64,000 bases of DNA from JAVBKV01 sp031553885 (GCA_031553885.1 JAVBKV010000017.1:1-64000); one strand, 5' to 3'. Positions 27,287-37,043 are shown, counted from the first letter of the stretch. Made by a program: numbers and translations. Notes: generated by a model not told the origin, from the sequence alone.

Positions 27287-29479
27287 TCATTCCACTACTT
27301 TCAAATACCGGGCCATCCAGTAAGGCAACAGATATTCATCTCCGGCCAAACTACGGTTCCCCTCTCCTCTACCACCATCTATATCGAATTCATTGGCATT
27401 ATGTCTGTTTAGAGGCCGTTCGTTTTTCGGAGGAAGAACGGTCGTTCGCTGTTCCCTGAAATTGACATCCAGGTCCTGAGGAAGAAACTCCAGGTCCTTC
27501 CGGTGGGAATTCTTCACAGAATACCGCCTGGTGTCCGAGGGGAAAGTCCTCAGGTACCAAAGAGTCGACTCCAGATCGATATCCCCGGAAGTATCGTAAC
27601 TCAATAGATTCCAAAGAGCATTCCGTTCCGGTTTTTCGATTTCCCAGTGATCGGTGATCATTTTAGTATATTCCTGTTTCAGGGTATCATTAAATGCATA
27701 ATGATAAAGCACCCAATAAGTCATAAAAGCCATTTCGTCGTCTGAATGATTCCAATCTTCCCCCAAGGTAATACCGGCATGCTCGAATCCGGATGTAAAC
27801 TTCATGTTTTTCATCGGAGCCTTCATGTTTTCCAGGTAACCATGCTCTTTCATCATCCGGAAGGCCTCTGTTTTATAAATTTCTTTTTGTGTCAACTGAT
27901 AAGCCAGTTGTAAACCGGCAATGGTCAAAGCACTATTGAGACGACGGTCAAACTGAGTCGGAGCGAACGAATTAACGTAATCCGGATTCCAACGCCCCCA
28001 AAGTGTAGGCTTACCATCATGATCGATGAAATAATAATCATTCGTAATGATATGTGTCATAATTGCATCGATGTAGTCTGCTATCCTCTTTTTTTCTTCC
28101 GGTGTTTGGGCTATCAGTTTATCAATCACCGCCGTATTGAAAATATATCCGACAAACTCATCGGTACTGGTCGTTCCTTTCCACCACCAATCGGGATCGG
28201 GAGAAGGTCTCCAGGGAACTGTGTCACCTGCAATGTAACCCGTACGTTCAAAAGTACGACCGGAAAAACCGGTAATCGGGTGAATGACCAGCAAACGTTC
28301 GTAAGGTTCAAATGACTCCCAGACATAGCGTCTGGCGGATTCGTCTCCGGTAACTGCATAGCGGAACGCCTGGCTGCCCAGATAAAATGCCGTCCAGAGT
28401 CCATCGTTATCATCGTCTTCCAATACAATGGAAGTCGGATCAGCCGGATCCTTCATTCTGGATTCGACGGAAAATCCGAAACGCATGTGATATTTACGCA
28501 GGTTATCCTGTATAAATTCAGCTTTTTGAGCCAGGGTTTCTTCCCTGAACTCGATTTTATTTAATCCGGAAGGAGTCAGAAAATACATATTACCGGATTT
28601 ATCGGCAGTCATATCGATAATACTGTCCTGATCCAGCCAACGCTTGGAAGCATAGTAAGCAAAACGGTCGGACTCTTTGGAAAAAGCGCCTTCATAAGTA
28701 GCAAACCAATACTTGCCCTGGACCGACAGCATTTCATTAATAGCCGGAACCGGAAGGCGGTTGTTTTTTTCCTGGGTAATTTTCCCATTGGAATCCATCA
28801 GGTAATAACCATCCGAAGTTCCCACAGCAATGGCATTATCTCCAAAAGCCAGCGCCTGAAGATCCTTGCCTTCGTGTATTTTTTTCCAGGATTTATCCTC
28901 AAGTTTATAAACGGCATCCGGAGTCAGGTACCAGAAATAACGATCCACCGCATACAACTTCTGCAATTTTCCTTCCGGTAAATTCAGATCTGCGATTTTA
29001 TTATTCCGGTTGTACAGTGCAGCCTTCTCCCCTCCTACCAATAATACATCGTCATTGGAATTGACTCGTATGTATTGAAAAACTCCGGAAGGAAGATGCC
29101 CGCAGATAGTTCCGGCATGCATGTTGGTCAGGAAACGATCGGTATACAGGTAATACAGGTATCCGGTTCCCTCCTGGATACAGATATCCATAGGAATTTT
29201 ATCCGCCAGTGAACTGTACATCAAGTCTTTAGAGATAATATTCCCGGGAAAGTCCCGGTATACCCCTTTGTCCGTCAGAACAAAAACAGAATTATCTCCG
29301 TTCACCACGACTTTCCTTAGCTGAGCATCCGACCATTTCGGATTCAGGATATATTTCTCTGAAACCGGTGTCCGGTAAGGATCATCCTTTAAAGGCATAC
29401 CAGCCCCCGGTTTCCCGGGGTGCTGACATGCTGTAAAAAAAAAGACTAACGCAACTATTAACCCATGTATTTTTTTCAT
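27287..29479 (-). CDS. 730-aa lipoprotein of unknown function (propeller plus helical domain)
   Basis: Not assignable to a named family from sequence. The lipoprotein signal ends FFTACQ. Residues about 50-330 contain repeated short beta motifs such as VFVLTDKGVYRDF, DVLLVGGEKAALY and AIAVGTSDGYYLMD, which look like propeller blades of the two-component-regulator or ligand-binding type. Residues about 340-700 are helical, with DNDGLWTAFYLGSQAFRYAVTGDE, WYL-rich repeats and a conserved-looking LWGRWNPDY, suggesting an (alpha/alpha) barrel as in some glycosidases and lyases. It directly follows SusD (21 bp), the usual place for a surface enzyme or glycan-binding protein. Confidence 0.65.
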   Translation of the reverse strand: MKKIHGLIVALVFFFTACQHPGKPGAGMPLKDDPYRTPVSEKYILNPKWSDAQLRKVVVNGDNSVFVLTDKGVYRDFPGNIISKDLMYSSLADKIPMDICIQEGTGYLYYLYTDRFLTNMHAGTICGHLPSGVFQYIRVNSNDDVLLVGGEKAALYNRNNKIADLNLPEGKLQKLYAVDRYFWYLTPDAVYKLEDKSWKKIHEGKDLQALAFGDNAIAVGTSDGYYLMDSNGKITQEKNNRLPVPAINEMLSVQGKYWFATYEGAFSKESDRFAYYASKRWLDQDSIIDMTADKSGNMYFLTPSGLNKIEFREETLAQKAEFIQDNLRKYHMRFGFSVESRMKDPADPTSIVLEDDDNDGLWTAFYLGSQAFRYAVTGDESARRYVWESFEPYERLLVIHPITGFSGRTFERTGYIAGDTVPWRPSPDPDWWWKGTTSTDEFVGYIFNTAVIDKLIAQTPEEKKRIADYIDAIMTHIITNDYYFIDHDGKPTLWGRWNPDYVNSFAPTQFDRRLNSALTIAGLQLAYQLTQKEIYKTEAFRMMKEHGYLENMKAPMKNMKFTSGFEHAGITLGEDWNHSDDEMAFMTYWVLYHYAFNDTLKQEYTKMITDHWEIEKPERNALWNLLSYDTSGDIDLESTLWYLRTFPSDTRRYSVKNSHRKDLEFLPQDLDVNFREQRTTVLPPKNERPLNRHNANEFDIDGGRGEGNRSLAGDEYLLPYWMARYLKVVE

Positions 29480-29500
29480 TTTCTCTAGTATTCGTTGTAT

Positions 29501-31162
29501 TTACCAAGGCTTTCCTGTTCCCTGAATTACCCACATTTTAGAATATTCATCATCAGCTCCATCATCCGAATATTGTGTTTTTTCCAACCCTTTAAGGGCT
29601 TCATTGTAATTCGTTGTATTATTACGGGCTTCCTCCACCTGGTATTTATAACGTACCGGAATCTGCGGTTTAGTTGCATTCTCAGATACTTTGAGTTCCG
29701 GAAGTCCAGTACGACGCCAATCAAACCAGGATTGTGGTTGCAGAAACATAGCAATCCATTTTTGTTCCATGATACGTTCCAACGTAGCATTATAAGTAAC
29801 ATTGGTCTGCGCATAGTAACTGGTAAAACTCGTAGCTGCTTTATATTCCGTCAATGCAGCCTGTATTCCTTTTTTATAATAATCTTCGGCTGTACCTCCT
29901 GCATTCCAACCGCGGTATGCTGCTTCTGACAAAATAAAGCAGACTTCAGCATAAGAAATCAAAGTAGATTTTACCAATTCATTAGCATTCTGCTGGAACA
30001 TCGGTGTAAAGTAGGATACAGAAGGATTTTTCGCATCGTTGTCCATCTTTGTCAGGTTATATTCAAATCGATCTGTTTCAGGAAAACCAGCTTCCAAACC
30101 AACGTATGACTTCGTATCATAAGGTAAGCCTTTCTTCAAAATAGCCGCATTATCATGGATGTAACGCAAACTATCGGCCAAAGAACCTGCAGGCGCCTTG
30201 ATGGTATAATCTTCCGCTGTATATTCATAAGGAGGATTATCGATAACAATCTGAGTCTGAACCGGAGTAAACCAGATCGCTTGTCTCGGGTCATTCAATT
30301 CGCCTAACCGATCGATAAGCGTACTGCAAGGTCTTCTTTTTCTGAAATTATCGCCATCCGGCCAATTCAACGGACCTCCGGGCCAGGAATCCCACTGATT
30401 GGCTCCGGGATAAGCAATGGAACAATTATCGGTAGCACCGTCAAAGATAGGATAAGTAGACGGATTTCCCATAATTTTTTCAACTCCCGCCTTTGCAAAA
30501 TCCGGCAGTTTGACGCTGAGACGCATGTAATAACGTAATGCCAATGAATTAGCCATTTTACGCCACTTGGTGATATCACCCTTGTAAGCCAGGTCGTACG
30601 GTCCTTCCGATGCAGAAGAATAATGAGCTGGAATCCCTTTGGCCAAGGCCTCGTTAGCAAGTTCCAGGTCCTGCAGAATTCCTTTATATACCGTTTCCTG
30701 GGAATCGAATTTCGGCCTGAATATATTTTTATCTCCTTGTACCGCCTCCGTATAAGGACAATCACCCCATAAGTCTGTGATATATCCGAAAATAAAGGCT
30801 TTCATGACCATACCTGCTCCATAATAGTAATTATTCCCATCGGATTCGGCCCTCTTAATCATTTGGAGATTATTGCGTAAAATATCATAATAACCACTCC
30901 AGGAAGTAGTTCCCCATGCATACAGATTATCACTGGCTCCATCAATACGCTGCAGATATTGAACCGCTGAGGAAATCCGGGTACCGGTATAATTGTCGGA
31001 GGTATAAACTCCTGCTGTGCTGGACAAAACGGTTGACAGTAACAAGTGTCCCTGTACATTTGTCAATTCATTGGGATCCTCGTTGGTTTCCGTCAGGTCA
31101 ATACAAGAAGACACGGCCATCAAGACAACAAAAAGTCCGACTAAAAATTTATTTCTTTTCAT
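29501..31162 (-). CDS. SusD/RagB-family outer-membrane lipoprotein
   Basis: A 553-aa surface lipoprotein (signal ends VSSC) of the SusD-like_2 branch. It has TPR-type helices (YGAGMVMKAFIFGYITDLWGD is diagnostic), a central ligand loop region and the C-terminal WFDWRRTG and IPVRYKY motifs. It forms the lid of the SusC transporter encoded immediately upstream (37 bp). Together they import oligosaccharides or other large nutrients across the outer membrane. Ligand not predictable. Confidence 0.95.
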   Translation of the reverse strand: MKRNKFLVGLFVVLMAVSSCIDLTETNEDPNELTNVQGHLLLSTVLSSTAGVYTSDNYTGTRISSAVQYLQRIDGASDNLYAWGTTSWSGYYDILRNNLQMIKRAESDGNNYYYGAGMVMKAFIFGYITDLWGDCPYTEAVQGDKNIFRPKFDSQETVYKGILQDLELANEALAKGIPAHYSSASEGPYDLAYKGDITKWRKMANSLALRYYMRLSVKLPDFAKAGVEKIMGNPSTYPIFDGATDNCSIAYPGANQWDSWPGGPLNWPDGDNFRKRRPCSTLIDRLGELNDPRQAIWFTPVQTQIVIDNPPYEYTAEDYTIKAPAGSLADSLRYIHDNAAILKKGLPYDTKSYVGLEAGFPETDRFEYNLTKMDNDAKNPSVSYFTPMFQQNANELVKSTLISYAEVCFILSEAAYRGWNAGGTAEDYYKKGIQAALTEYKAATSFTSYYAQTNVTYNATLERIMEQKWIAMFLQPQSWFDWRRTGLPELKVSENATKPQIPVRYKYQVEEARNNTTNYNEALKGLEKTQYSDDGADDEYSKMWVIQGTGKPW

Positions 31163-31199
31163 ATCTATATGGTATTATTTTATTATCAGACATTATCAA

Positions 31200-34100
31200 T
31201 TAAAACTCAATATTTAATTTTGCACCGTAAGAAATGGTCTGCGGCATTAAATTAAATTTTTCAAGTCCTTGTTGCAAAGCTCCGTTATTAACATTAAATG
31301 CCATTTCCGGATCCAGATTAACATTATTAGCCGTCCACAACATGATATTCCGACAGAAAACCGTCAAGCCTAACCGTTGCATTTTAAGTTTTGTGATCCA
31401 TTCTTTGGGAAAAGTATAAGACAGTGAAATTTCCCTCAGTTTGACAAAAGAAGCATCATGAATGTATTCTCCTGCAAAATTCCACATGTTTCCAATCGTA
31501 TACGGAGCTGGAAGATAAGAGGTGGTAGACGGATCTCCGATATTTTCCACATAATTACCATTTTCATCCACATAAACCCCCGGAACAAAAGCTCCTGTAA
31601 ACGGACGAACACTGTTATACATGGCATTTTCCGAACCCGGAGGATAACTGAAGCCACCTAAGCTCTGAGCAAAACCGCCGACCCATTTTCCAAAATAACG
31701 ACCAGAATTAGCCTTGATCTCGGCAGGAAGGTTATTGGCATCTTTATAAGAAACGCCCTGGAAGGTTCCCGAATAACCGGCATTATCGGTACGACGTTGC
31801 GTTGCTGAGAAGAAATCACCTCCCTGTCTCCAGTCAATCTGGGCATTTAAGGTGAATGATTTCCAGGTAAATCCGGTAGAAATTCCTAATAAGAAATCAT
31901 GATTGAAATTACCTATTTTCATCATATCCTTATCTTCTTTCAAAGCCTGTAACTGATATCCGCCTGTCGCTTTTTCCAATAAAGGCCATCCATAATAAGG
32001 AGAGTTTTCATCTTCCACTTTTTTATACGAATATCCCCAGATATCACCGATATATTCTCCCACCTTGGTTCTGGCAAAAGCAGCATCTGTATCATATAGA
32101 GTAATAAAATCCATACCATCTGTTAATTCTTTCACTTTGGTCCGGTTCCGGGTAAGTGCAAAATCCAGTGTCCAGCGGAAGTCTTTCGCTTCGAACGGTA
32201 CAGTCTTCAACTCTACTTCCCAACCGGAACTTTGTACGTTACCTGCATTAATCTTCTGAGAGGAATATCCGGAAGAAGGAGCCAAATCACTAATGTTCAA
32301 AATCTGATTCCGGTTATCGCTCTTGTAATAAGTTACACCTAAACTTATTCTGTTCTGGAAGGCACTCACATCAATACCGTATTCCTGAGAAGTCGCAATC
32401 TCCGGTTTTAAGTTAGGTGATTTCAGCACACTGGGATAATTCGCCCTTTTTACAGAACCCCAGCTGTTGATGATGTCATAGGAAGGATACAATTGATACG
32501 GAGCCGTATCACTACCAACCTGCGCCCATCCGGCACGAAGTTTAATCATGTTTTTTGAAGTAGAAATACCAATCAATTCATTCACCAAAAGACTCAATGA
32601 TGCAGACGGATAAAAATAACTCCTGTTGTCCGGAGGTAAAGTACTGGACCAGTCATTACGAGCTGTCAGATCCAGGTAAGCCCAGTTTTTATAACTGATG
32701 GTGGCCATTCCATACAAACTATAAATCGCTTTTCTGCTTAAACCACTTCTGTTATAAACAGCTCCGTCAGCATTGGTAATGGAATAAATATCCGGTATGG
32801 CCAATTGTTTTGCCGTATTAATCAAATAATTTCCATTGGCATACATCAAGTTTCCACCGAAAGATGTATTGATACGAAAATCAGAAAATTCCGGTAAAAC
32901 ATAAGAAAGTAAGAAATCCGAGTTCAATTCCGTATGGCTATCATCTTCAATCCCATAGGCTCCTTTCGGCAAACTGGAATAACTATAAGGAGTTTTAGAC
33001 TCTTTCGTCTGCGTATAACTGTCCATAGAGAAACGGCCCATCAAGGAAAGGTTCTTGATAATTTCCCAGTCCAATTTTACATTTCCGAATGTACGATTAC
33101 GAACAAAACCGTTGGTCATTTCATAAGCCAGGAAATACGGATTGTTGGTTTTGGCTGAATACACCCGTTGCTGCTCCCCTTCCAACTGCCAGTAATCTTT
33201 CAATGTATTTACATCCATGTGAGGAGGAACAGCAGCAAGTGCCAATAAGGTAGTTTGATTACCGCTATCCCCTCCCGTGGAAGGACGATTGTCCGATTTA
33301 CTTTGAGAAATATTCACATTCGCCGAAACAACCAAATTAGGAAGTATTTTATAAACCGGAGCCACGTTAAAGGTATTCCGTGTCAGATCTGTATTGAGTA
33401 CAATACCGGAGTTATTCATATTTCCATATGAAATACGAAAACTTCCTTTATCATAATTTCCGGTCACACCTATATTATTATCGATCGTATAGCCCGGTTC
33501 GTTGAAAAAATCTTTCCATTTGTTGGGATAAGAAACCAAAGGAGCAACTTGTCCGTCCAACGCCCATTGTTTTCCTTCATTTCCTTGATCTAATTCCGGT
33601 CCGAACCAGTAATCGGCCGTTTCACTATAAACCAGCTGTCCGGTGGTAAAACGACTCTGACCTTTAAAGAATGTGCTGGCTTTATCAAAAACGACACTAG
33701 AACTCAGCGTAACCCCGATTCCAGAACGTTTTGCTCCTGATTTTGTTGTGATCAAAACAACTCCGTTACCAGCACGTGAACCGTAAAGAGCCGCTGCGCT
33801 CGGACCTTTCAAAATCGAAACACTTTCGATATCTCCCGGGTTCAAATCATTGATGGCATTACCGTAGTCAACCTGATTATTACCCAACTTACTCAGGTTA
33901 TTCAGACCACTGTTGACTGGGACCCCGTCAATAACAAACAAGGGTTGATTATCGCCCGCCAGCGAAGTTGCTCCACGAATAATAATGCTACTGCTAGATC
34001 CCGGATCTCCACCCGTATTCTGAATCTGAACCCCGGCCATTTTTCCAGAAAGAGCATTCAATACGTTTTCCTGGGTCACACGGGTCATATCATCTCCTTT

Positions 34101-34481
34101 TACTTCTGCAACCGAATAACCCAAGGCTTTCTTTTCCCGGGAAATACCTAATGCTGTCACAGTAACCTCATCCAATTGAGAGACATTTTGAATCATTGTT
34201 ACATTGATCTCGGTTTGACCTTTTATTTCAATATCCAGAGTTGTAAAACCAATATAACTAAAACTCAGAACTTTAACTCCTTCGGGAACACTCACTGTAT
34301 ACTTACCATTCAAATCGGTAGTAGCTAACAGATTACGAGCACCTTGCGCACTAATTCCGACTCCGACAAGCGGATCTCCATAATTATCAACAACAATCCC
34401 TGTCACTTGATGCTGTTGGGCAAACATGGCCGTCGAAACAATCAGGAAAAGTGTTATCAGTATTGACTTATATTCATTCAT
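31200..34481 (-). CDS. SusC/RagA-family TonB-dependent transporter
   Basis: A 1093-aa outer-membrane barrel. After the signal peptide comes a carboxypeptidase-regulatory-like domain (VTGIVVDNYGDPLVGV), the TonB box LDEVTVTALG, the plug (VQIQNTGGDPG, IRGATSLAG, VIDGVPVNSG, ESVSILKGPSAAALYGSRA) and a 22-strand barrel ending in an aromatic-rich strand with terminal F. No STN or anti-sigma-binding domain is present, so the locus is not switched through an ECF/anti-sigma pair. It pairs with the SusD gene downstream and follows the PKD lipoprotein gene by 54 bp. Confidence 0.97.
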   Translation of the reverse strand: MNEYKSILITLFLIVSTAMFAQQHQVTGIVVDNYGDPLVGVGISAQGARNLLATTDLNGKYTVSVPEGVKVLSFSYIGFTTLDIEIKGQTEINVTMIQNVSQLDEVTVTALGISREKKALGYSVAEVKGDDMTRVTQENVLNALSGKMAGVQIQNTGGDPGSSSSIIIRGATSLAGDNQPLFVIDGVPVNSGLNNLSKLGNNQVDYGNAINDLNPGDIESVSILKGPSAAALYGSRAGNGVVLITTKSGAKRSGIGVTLSSSVVFDKASTFFKGQSRFTTGQLVYSETADYWFGPELDQGNEGKQWALDGQVAPLVSYPNKWKDFFNEPGYTIDNNIGVTGNYDKGSFRISYGNMNNSGIVLNTDLTRNTFNVAPVYKILPNLVVSANVNISQSKSDNRPSTGGDSGNQTTLLALAAVPPHMDVNTLKDYWQLEGEQQRVYSAKTNNPYFLAYEMTNGFVRNRTFGNVKLDWEIIKNLSLMGRFSMDSYTQTKESKTPYSYSSLPKGAYGIEDDSHTELNSDFLLSYVLPEFSDFRINTSFGGNLMYANGNYLINTAKQLAIPDIYSITNADGAVYNRSGLSRKAIYSLYGMATISYKNWAYLDLTARNDWSSTLPPDNRSYFYPSASLSLLVNELIGISTSKNMIKLRAGWAQVGSDTAPYQLYPSYDIINSWGSVKRANYPSVLKSPNLKPEIATSQEYGIDVSAFQNRISLGVTYYKSDNRNQILNISDLAPSSGYSSQKINAGNVQSSGWEVELKTVPFEAKDFRWTLDFALTRNRTKVKELTDGMDFITLYDTDAAFARTKVGEYIGDIWGYSYKKVEDENSPYYGWPLLEKATGGYQLQALKEDKDMMKIGNFNHDFLLGISTGFTWKSFTLNAQIDWRQGGDFFSATQRRTDNAGYSGTFQGVSYKDANNLPAEIKANSGRYFGKWVGGFAQSLGGFSYPPGSENAMYNSVRPFTGAFVPGVYVDENGNYVENIGDPSTTSYLPAPYTIGNMWNFAGEYIHDASFVKLREISLSYTFPKEWITKLKMQRLGLTVFCRNIMLWTANNVNLDPEMAFNVNNGALQQGLEKFNLMPQTISYGAKLNIEF

Positions 34482-34535
34482 ATCATTTAACTTTTAATTT
34501 ATTCACAAAACTGGCATTAACTCAAAATCCGTTCA

Positions 34536-35588
34536 TTACGGCTTTATTTTGCTGAAAGTAAGCGGAGCAGATAATAAAGGTAACAAATCTGCTATCAGCT
34601 GATTGAATAACGGATCAAATTCAGATTTGCTAAATTTCATTTCTGTACCTGAAAGCGAAGTGATCGAAGAAGATATACCAGCTTTCACTCCGGAATAATA
34701 AACCGTCATGTTTAACTTTTGAACACCATCGACCACATCCCAATCCCAGGATATCGGCAATGGGTAATCGATCGCTTTAGCCTTTCCTGTAAGGATAGCT
34801 GCAGCCTGCTCCGTAATATAAATCCTGTATACTGATTTGGATTTGAGTTCATCCGTTTTGTTAATTCGTTCTTTATCTAAATAAATAGCAACAAATCCGA
34901 TTTCCATACCACTGTATTTCAATGGTGTTTTCCAAATTTGTGTAGTCATACTGCTGCAAATCAGTTCCGTCGGATATATCTTCACATAATTGGTAATTGC
35001 CTCTGATCCTTTACTGCTGGTAGCCTGTAACTTCGTGGCAAATTTACCATAGTTGGCGTATGCAACAGTACCCGGATTTTGTCCCTGAAAACTGGCCGGA
35101 TTTCCACCGTCAAACGTCCAGGTCCATCCGGTTGCGCCTATCGATTGATCTGTATAAGTGACACTAGCCGGAGCCCAATCATTTCCTCCCACATAAGCAT
35201 AAGTAAACTCAGGGGTCACATCAGGATCTTCAAGTGTAAAGCTTTTAGTGATTGAATCACAACTAGTACCATTACATACTGATAACGTAATGTTGTAAGT
35301 TCCTCCATTTTTATACGTTACTGGAGCCGGTTCTTTAAGTATAGAAAACACTCCTTTACCTGGATCTGCTCCTCCAGGATAAGTCCAATAATAGGTATAT
35401 CCTCCTGTGCTTTTACTTGTAAGAGTCAATGTAGCCGGAGCTTTTTCTGCGCTCAGACTATACTCAAAATCTGCAACGACCTTGGTTTTTCCTGCATCCC
35501 AGTCTTCCTCCTTCGTACACGATACAGAGAAGAATAACCCCGCGCAAAAAAGAACAAGCCATACATAATAATTCTTCAGTTTTTCCAT
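34536..35588 (-). CDS. PKD-domain lipoprotein, probable surface glycan-binding protein
   Basis: A 350-aa lipoprotein (signal ends FSVSC). Two PKD-type beta-sandwich domains can be read at about 38-120 (YYWTYPGG, YKNGGTYNITLSV) and 125-205 (WTWTFDGG, YANYGKFATKL). The C-terminal 140 residues are of unknown type. It is the first gene of the SusCD transcript, behind the shared operator element at 35655-35696. Glycan-binding lipoproteins normally follow SusD, so its position before SusC is unusual. It probably helps capture substrate at the cell surface. Confidence 0.82.
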   Translation of the reverse strand: MEKLKNYYVWLVLFCAGLFFSVSCTKEEDWDAGKTKVVADFEYSLSAEKAPATLTLTSKSTGGYTYYWTYPGGADPGKGVFSILKEPAPVTYKNGGTYNITLSVCNGTSCDSITKSFTLEDPDVTPEFTYAYVGGNDWAPASVTYTDQSIGATGWTWTFDGGNPASFQGQNPGTVAYANYGKFATKLQATSSKGSEAITNYVKIYPTELICSSMTTQIWKTPLKYSGMEIGFVAIYLDKERINKTDELKSKSVYRIYITEQAAAILTGKAKAIDYPLPISWDWDVVDGVQKLNMTVYYSGVKAGISSSITSLSGTEMKFSKSEFDPLFNQLIADLLPLLSAPLTFSKIKP

Positions 35589-35654
35589 GTTAGAAATGTT
35601 TAATAATTGATATAAATAAGCGCTAATTTCAGAAATTTTTACAAAATTAGCTAA

Positions 35655-35696
35655 TTAAACGTTTAAGCAAATAAAAACAAGTATGTTTAATAACAT
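35655..35696 (-). promoter_or_regulatory. composite operator of the SusCD operon
   Basis: Contains the perfect palindrome TTAAACGTTTAA (35655-35666), of the central-CG kind bound by LacI-family repressors, and the dyad ATGTT-N4-AACAT (35683-35696). The start of AAACGTTT and the start of ATGTT are 26 bp apart. On the minus strand TTTGC lies just before the palindrome, resembling a -7 box, so the operator would cover the start of transcription. The same arrangement recurs at 36981-37020, with 30 of 40 positions identical. The nearby LacI gene (8677-9684) is the likely partner. Confidence 0.6.
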
Positions 35697-35858
35697 GTTT
35701 TAAAGGTTTTACCTCTTTTTTTACAAAAAAAACGAGTATTGATAAATAATAATAGAAACTCTTTTTTACATCTTTTACAAAAGACGTGACAAAAGAACAG
35801 GTTTGAAATGAATCTCTTGTGAAGATTTTGTTACGATTAGATGAATGAAATTGATCCG

Positions 35859-35866
35859 AAACGTTT
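35859..35866. promoter_or_regulatory. possible auxiliary AAACGTTT operator
   Basis: A third AAACGTTT, overlapping the stop codon of the DUF6807 gene and about 200 bp upstream of the main SusCD operator. It lacks the accompanying ATGTT dyad. Auxiliary operators at such distances are known for LacI repressors, but an 8-bp match can arise by chance. Confidence 0.25.
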
Positions 35867-36893
35867 AAGGATTGAATTGATCGAACAATTGATTCAACTC
35901 TTCATCGGTCGCAAAGCTTCCGGTCTTAACAATAATTTCATGATTGAAAACCACTGATTTACCGGGGTTCACTGTAAGTACAAATAAAGGAGCATCCTTA
36001 TCGAACACCTGGCTACCCATATTATTGGTAGAAAACAAACCATACCCCCTTGCATGGGAATGAGCCGGATATCCCGGATTTTTCTTATGGTCCAGAATCG
36101 CTACGGATATTTTTTCTCCGTTTTTCTCCGCCGACAAGTTGACCCACCGGGCCGGTTTACCCCAAACGGCGCCTTTTTCCAATCCTTCGCTGTTGCGATA
36201 AACGCCATTCACACCTTCGTTATTCATCGCTTTTACCTCCGTAGGATTACCGTTCGAATCCAAAAATAATTCCGGTTTATCCGAAGGTTCTTCAAATGCA
36301 CGGTCCATCCGGATCGCAATGAGCCCTTCCTTATTATCGGTAAAGGTAACTGCATCTTTTTGAGCCGTCAGTTTTGTTTTTCGTTCAATGATCCTCCAAT
36401 CGCCCTTTCCGCTGAATGTCCATTGGGTTTCTTCTTTTAATAATACGTTGCCCGCATGGTCTATCCAATCCGCAGACACAACCAGTACTCCCTTCTCAGC
36501 ACCGCCGAATGCTTTCATAATCTTACGGTGACGGATCGATCCGTACTGTGATTTCTTTTCAGCCGGAATTGCAAATGAGTTATTCCAGAAATCCAGGCCG
36601 TTCACATCTCCGAAGTTGAACCACAACCCTACATGGTGAGGATGATCTACCCGCTCGTTGGGACGGGGATCCCGCGGAAAGCCCCGGGTAATGACCGTTC
36701 CTTTAGCTGTATACACCGGATAGAGTACCGGTTTTTCCAAATCGTCGGGATAAATATAAGAGGTAAACAACCTGCCGTCAAACAGGATATCCACTTTCTT
36801 CCCTGCTTCGTCCGGAACAACATCAACGCCTCCGGAAACCTTTCCTGATGCTAAACTTACCAATACCATCCCAATAATCCATGCTTTTTTCAT
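35865..36893 (-). CDS. DUF6807/PmoA-family secreted protein
   Basis: A 342-aa exported beta-rich protein of the family annotated as DUF6807 or PmoA-like, common in Bacteroidetes and Planctomycetes glycan loci. Recognisable blocks are DHPHHVGLWF, GLDFWNN, and YPAHSHARGYGLFSTNNMG near the C-terminus. The repeated histidines suggest a metal site. No reaction is established. It has its own promoter with the same composite operator as the SusCD operon, so it should be co-regulated with the locus though transcribed separately. Confidence 0.78.
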   Translation of the reverse strand: MKKAWIIGMVLVSLASGKVSGGVDVVPDEAGKKVDILFDGRLFTSYIYPDDLEKPVLYPVYTAKGTVITRGFPRDPRPNERVDHPHHVGLWFNFGDVNGLDFWNNSFAIPAEKKSQYGSIRHRKIMKAFGGAEKGVLVVSADWIDHAGNVLLKEETQWTFSGKGDWRIIERKTKLTAQKDAVTFTDNKEGLIAIRMDRAFEEPSDKPELFLDSNGNPTEVKAMNNEGVNGVYRNSEGLEKGAVWGKPARWVNLSAEKNGEKISVAILDHKKNPGYPAHSHARGYGLFSTNNMGSQVFDKDAPLFVLTVNPGKSVVFNHEIIVKTGSFATDEELNQLFDQFNP

Positions 36894-36980
36894 ATTCGAA
36901 TCCTATTTAATAAAAGAAGATGTATTTTATTGTGCCAGACAGAAAATACAAGTTGAATTATTTGACAAAAATACACGCTC

Positions 36981-37020
36981 AAACGTTTATGCAAAAAAAG
37001 AACGATATGTTATACAACAT
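36981..37020 (-). promoter_or_regulatory. composite operator of the DUF6807 gene
   Basis: AAACGTTT (36981-36988) and ATGTTATACAACAT (37007-37020), with the two starts 26 bp apart, the same spacing as at the SusCD operon. It lies about 90 bp before the start codon. TTTGCAT precedes the AAACGTTT on the minus strand, again placing the palindrome next to a -7-like box. Confidence 0.6.
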
Positions 37021-37043
37021 GCTTTTAAAACAGAGCCTAATTT

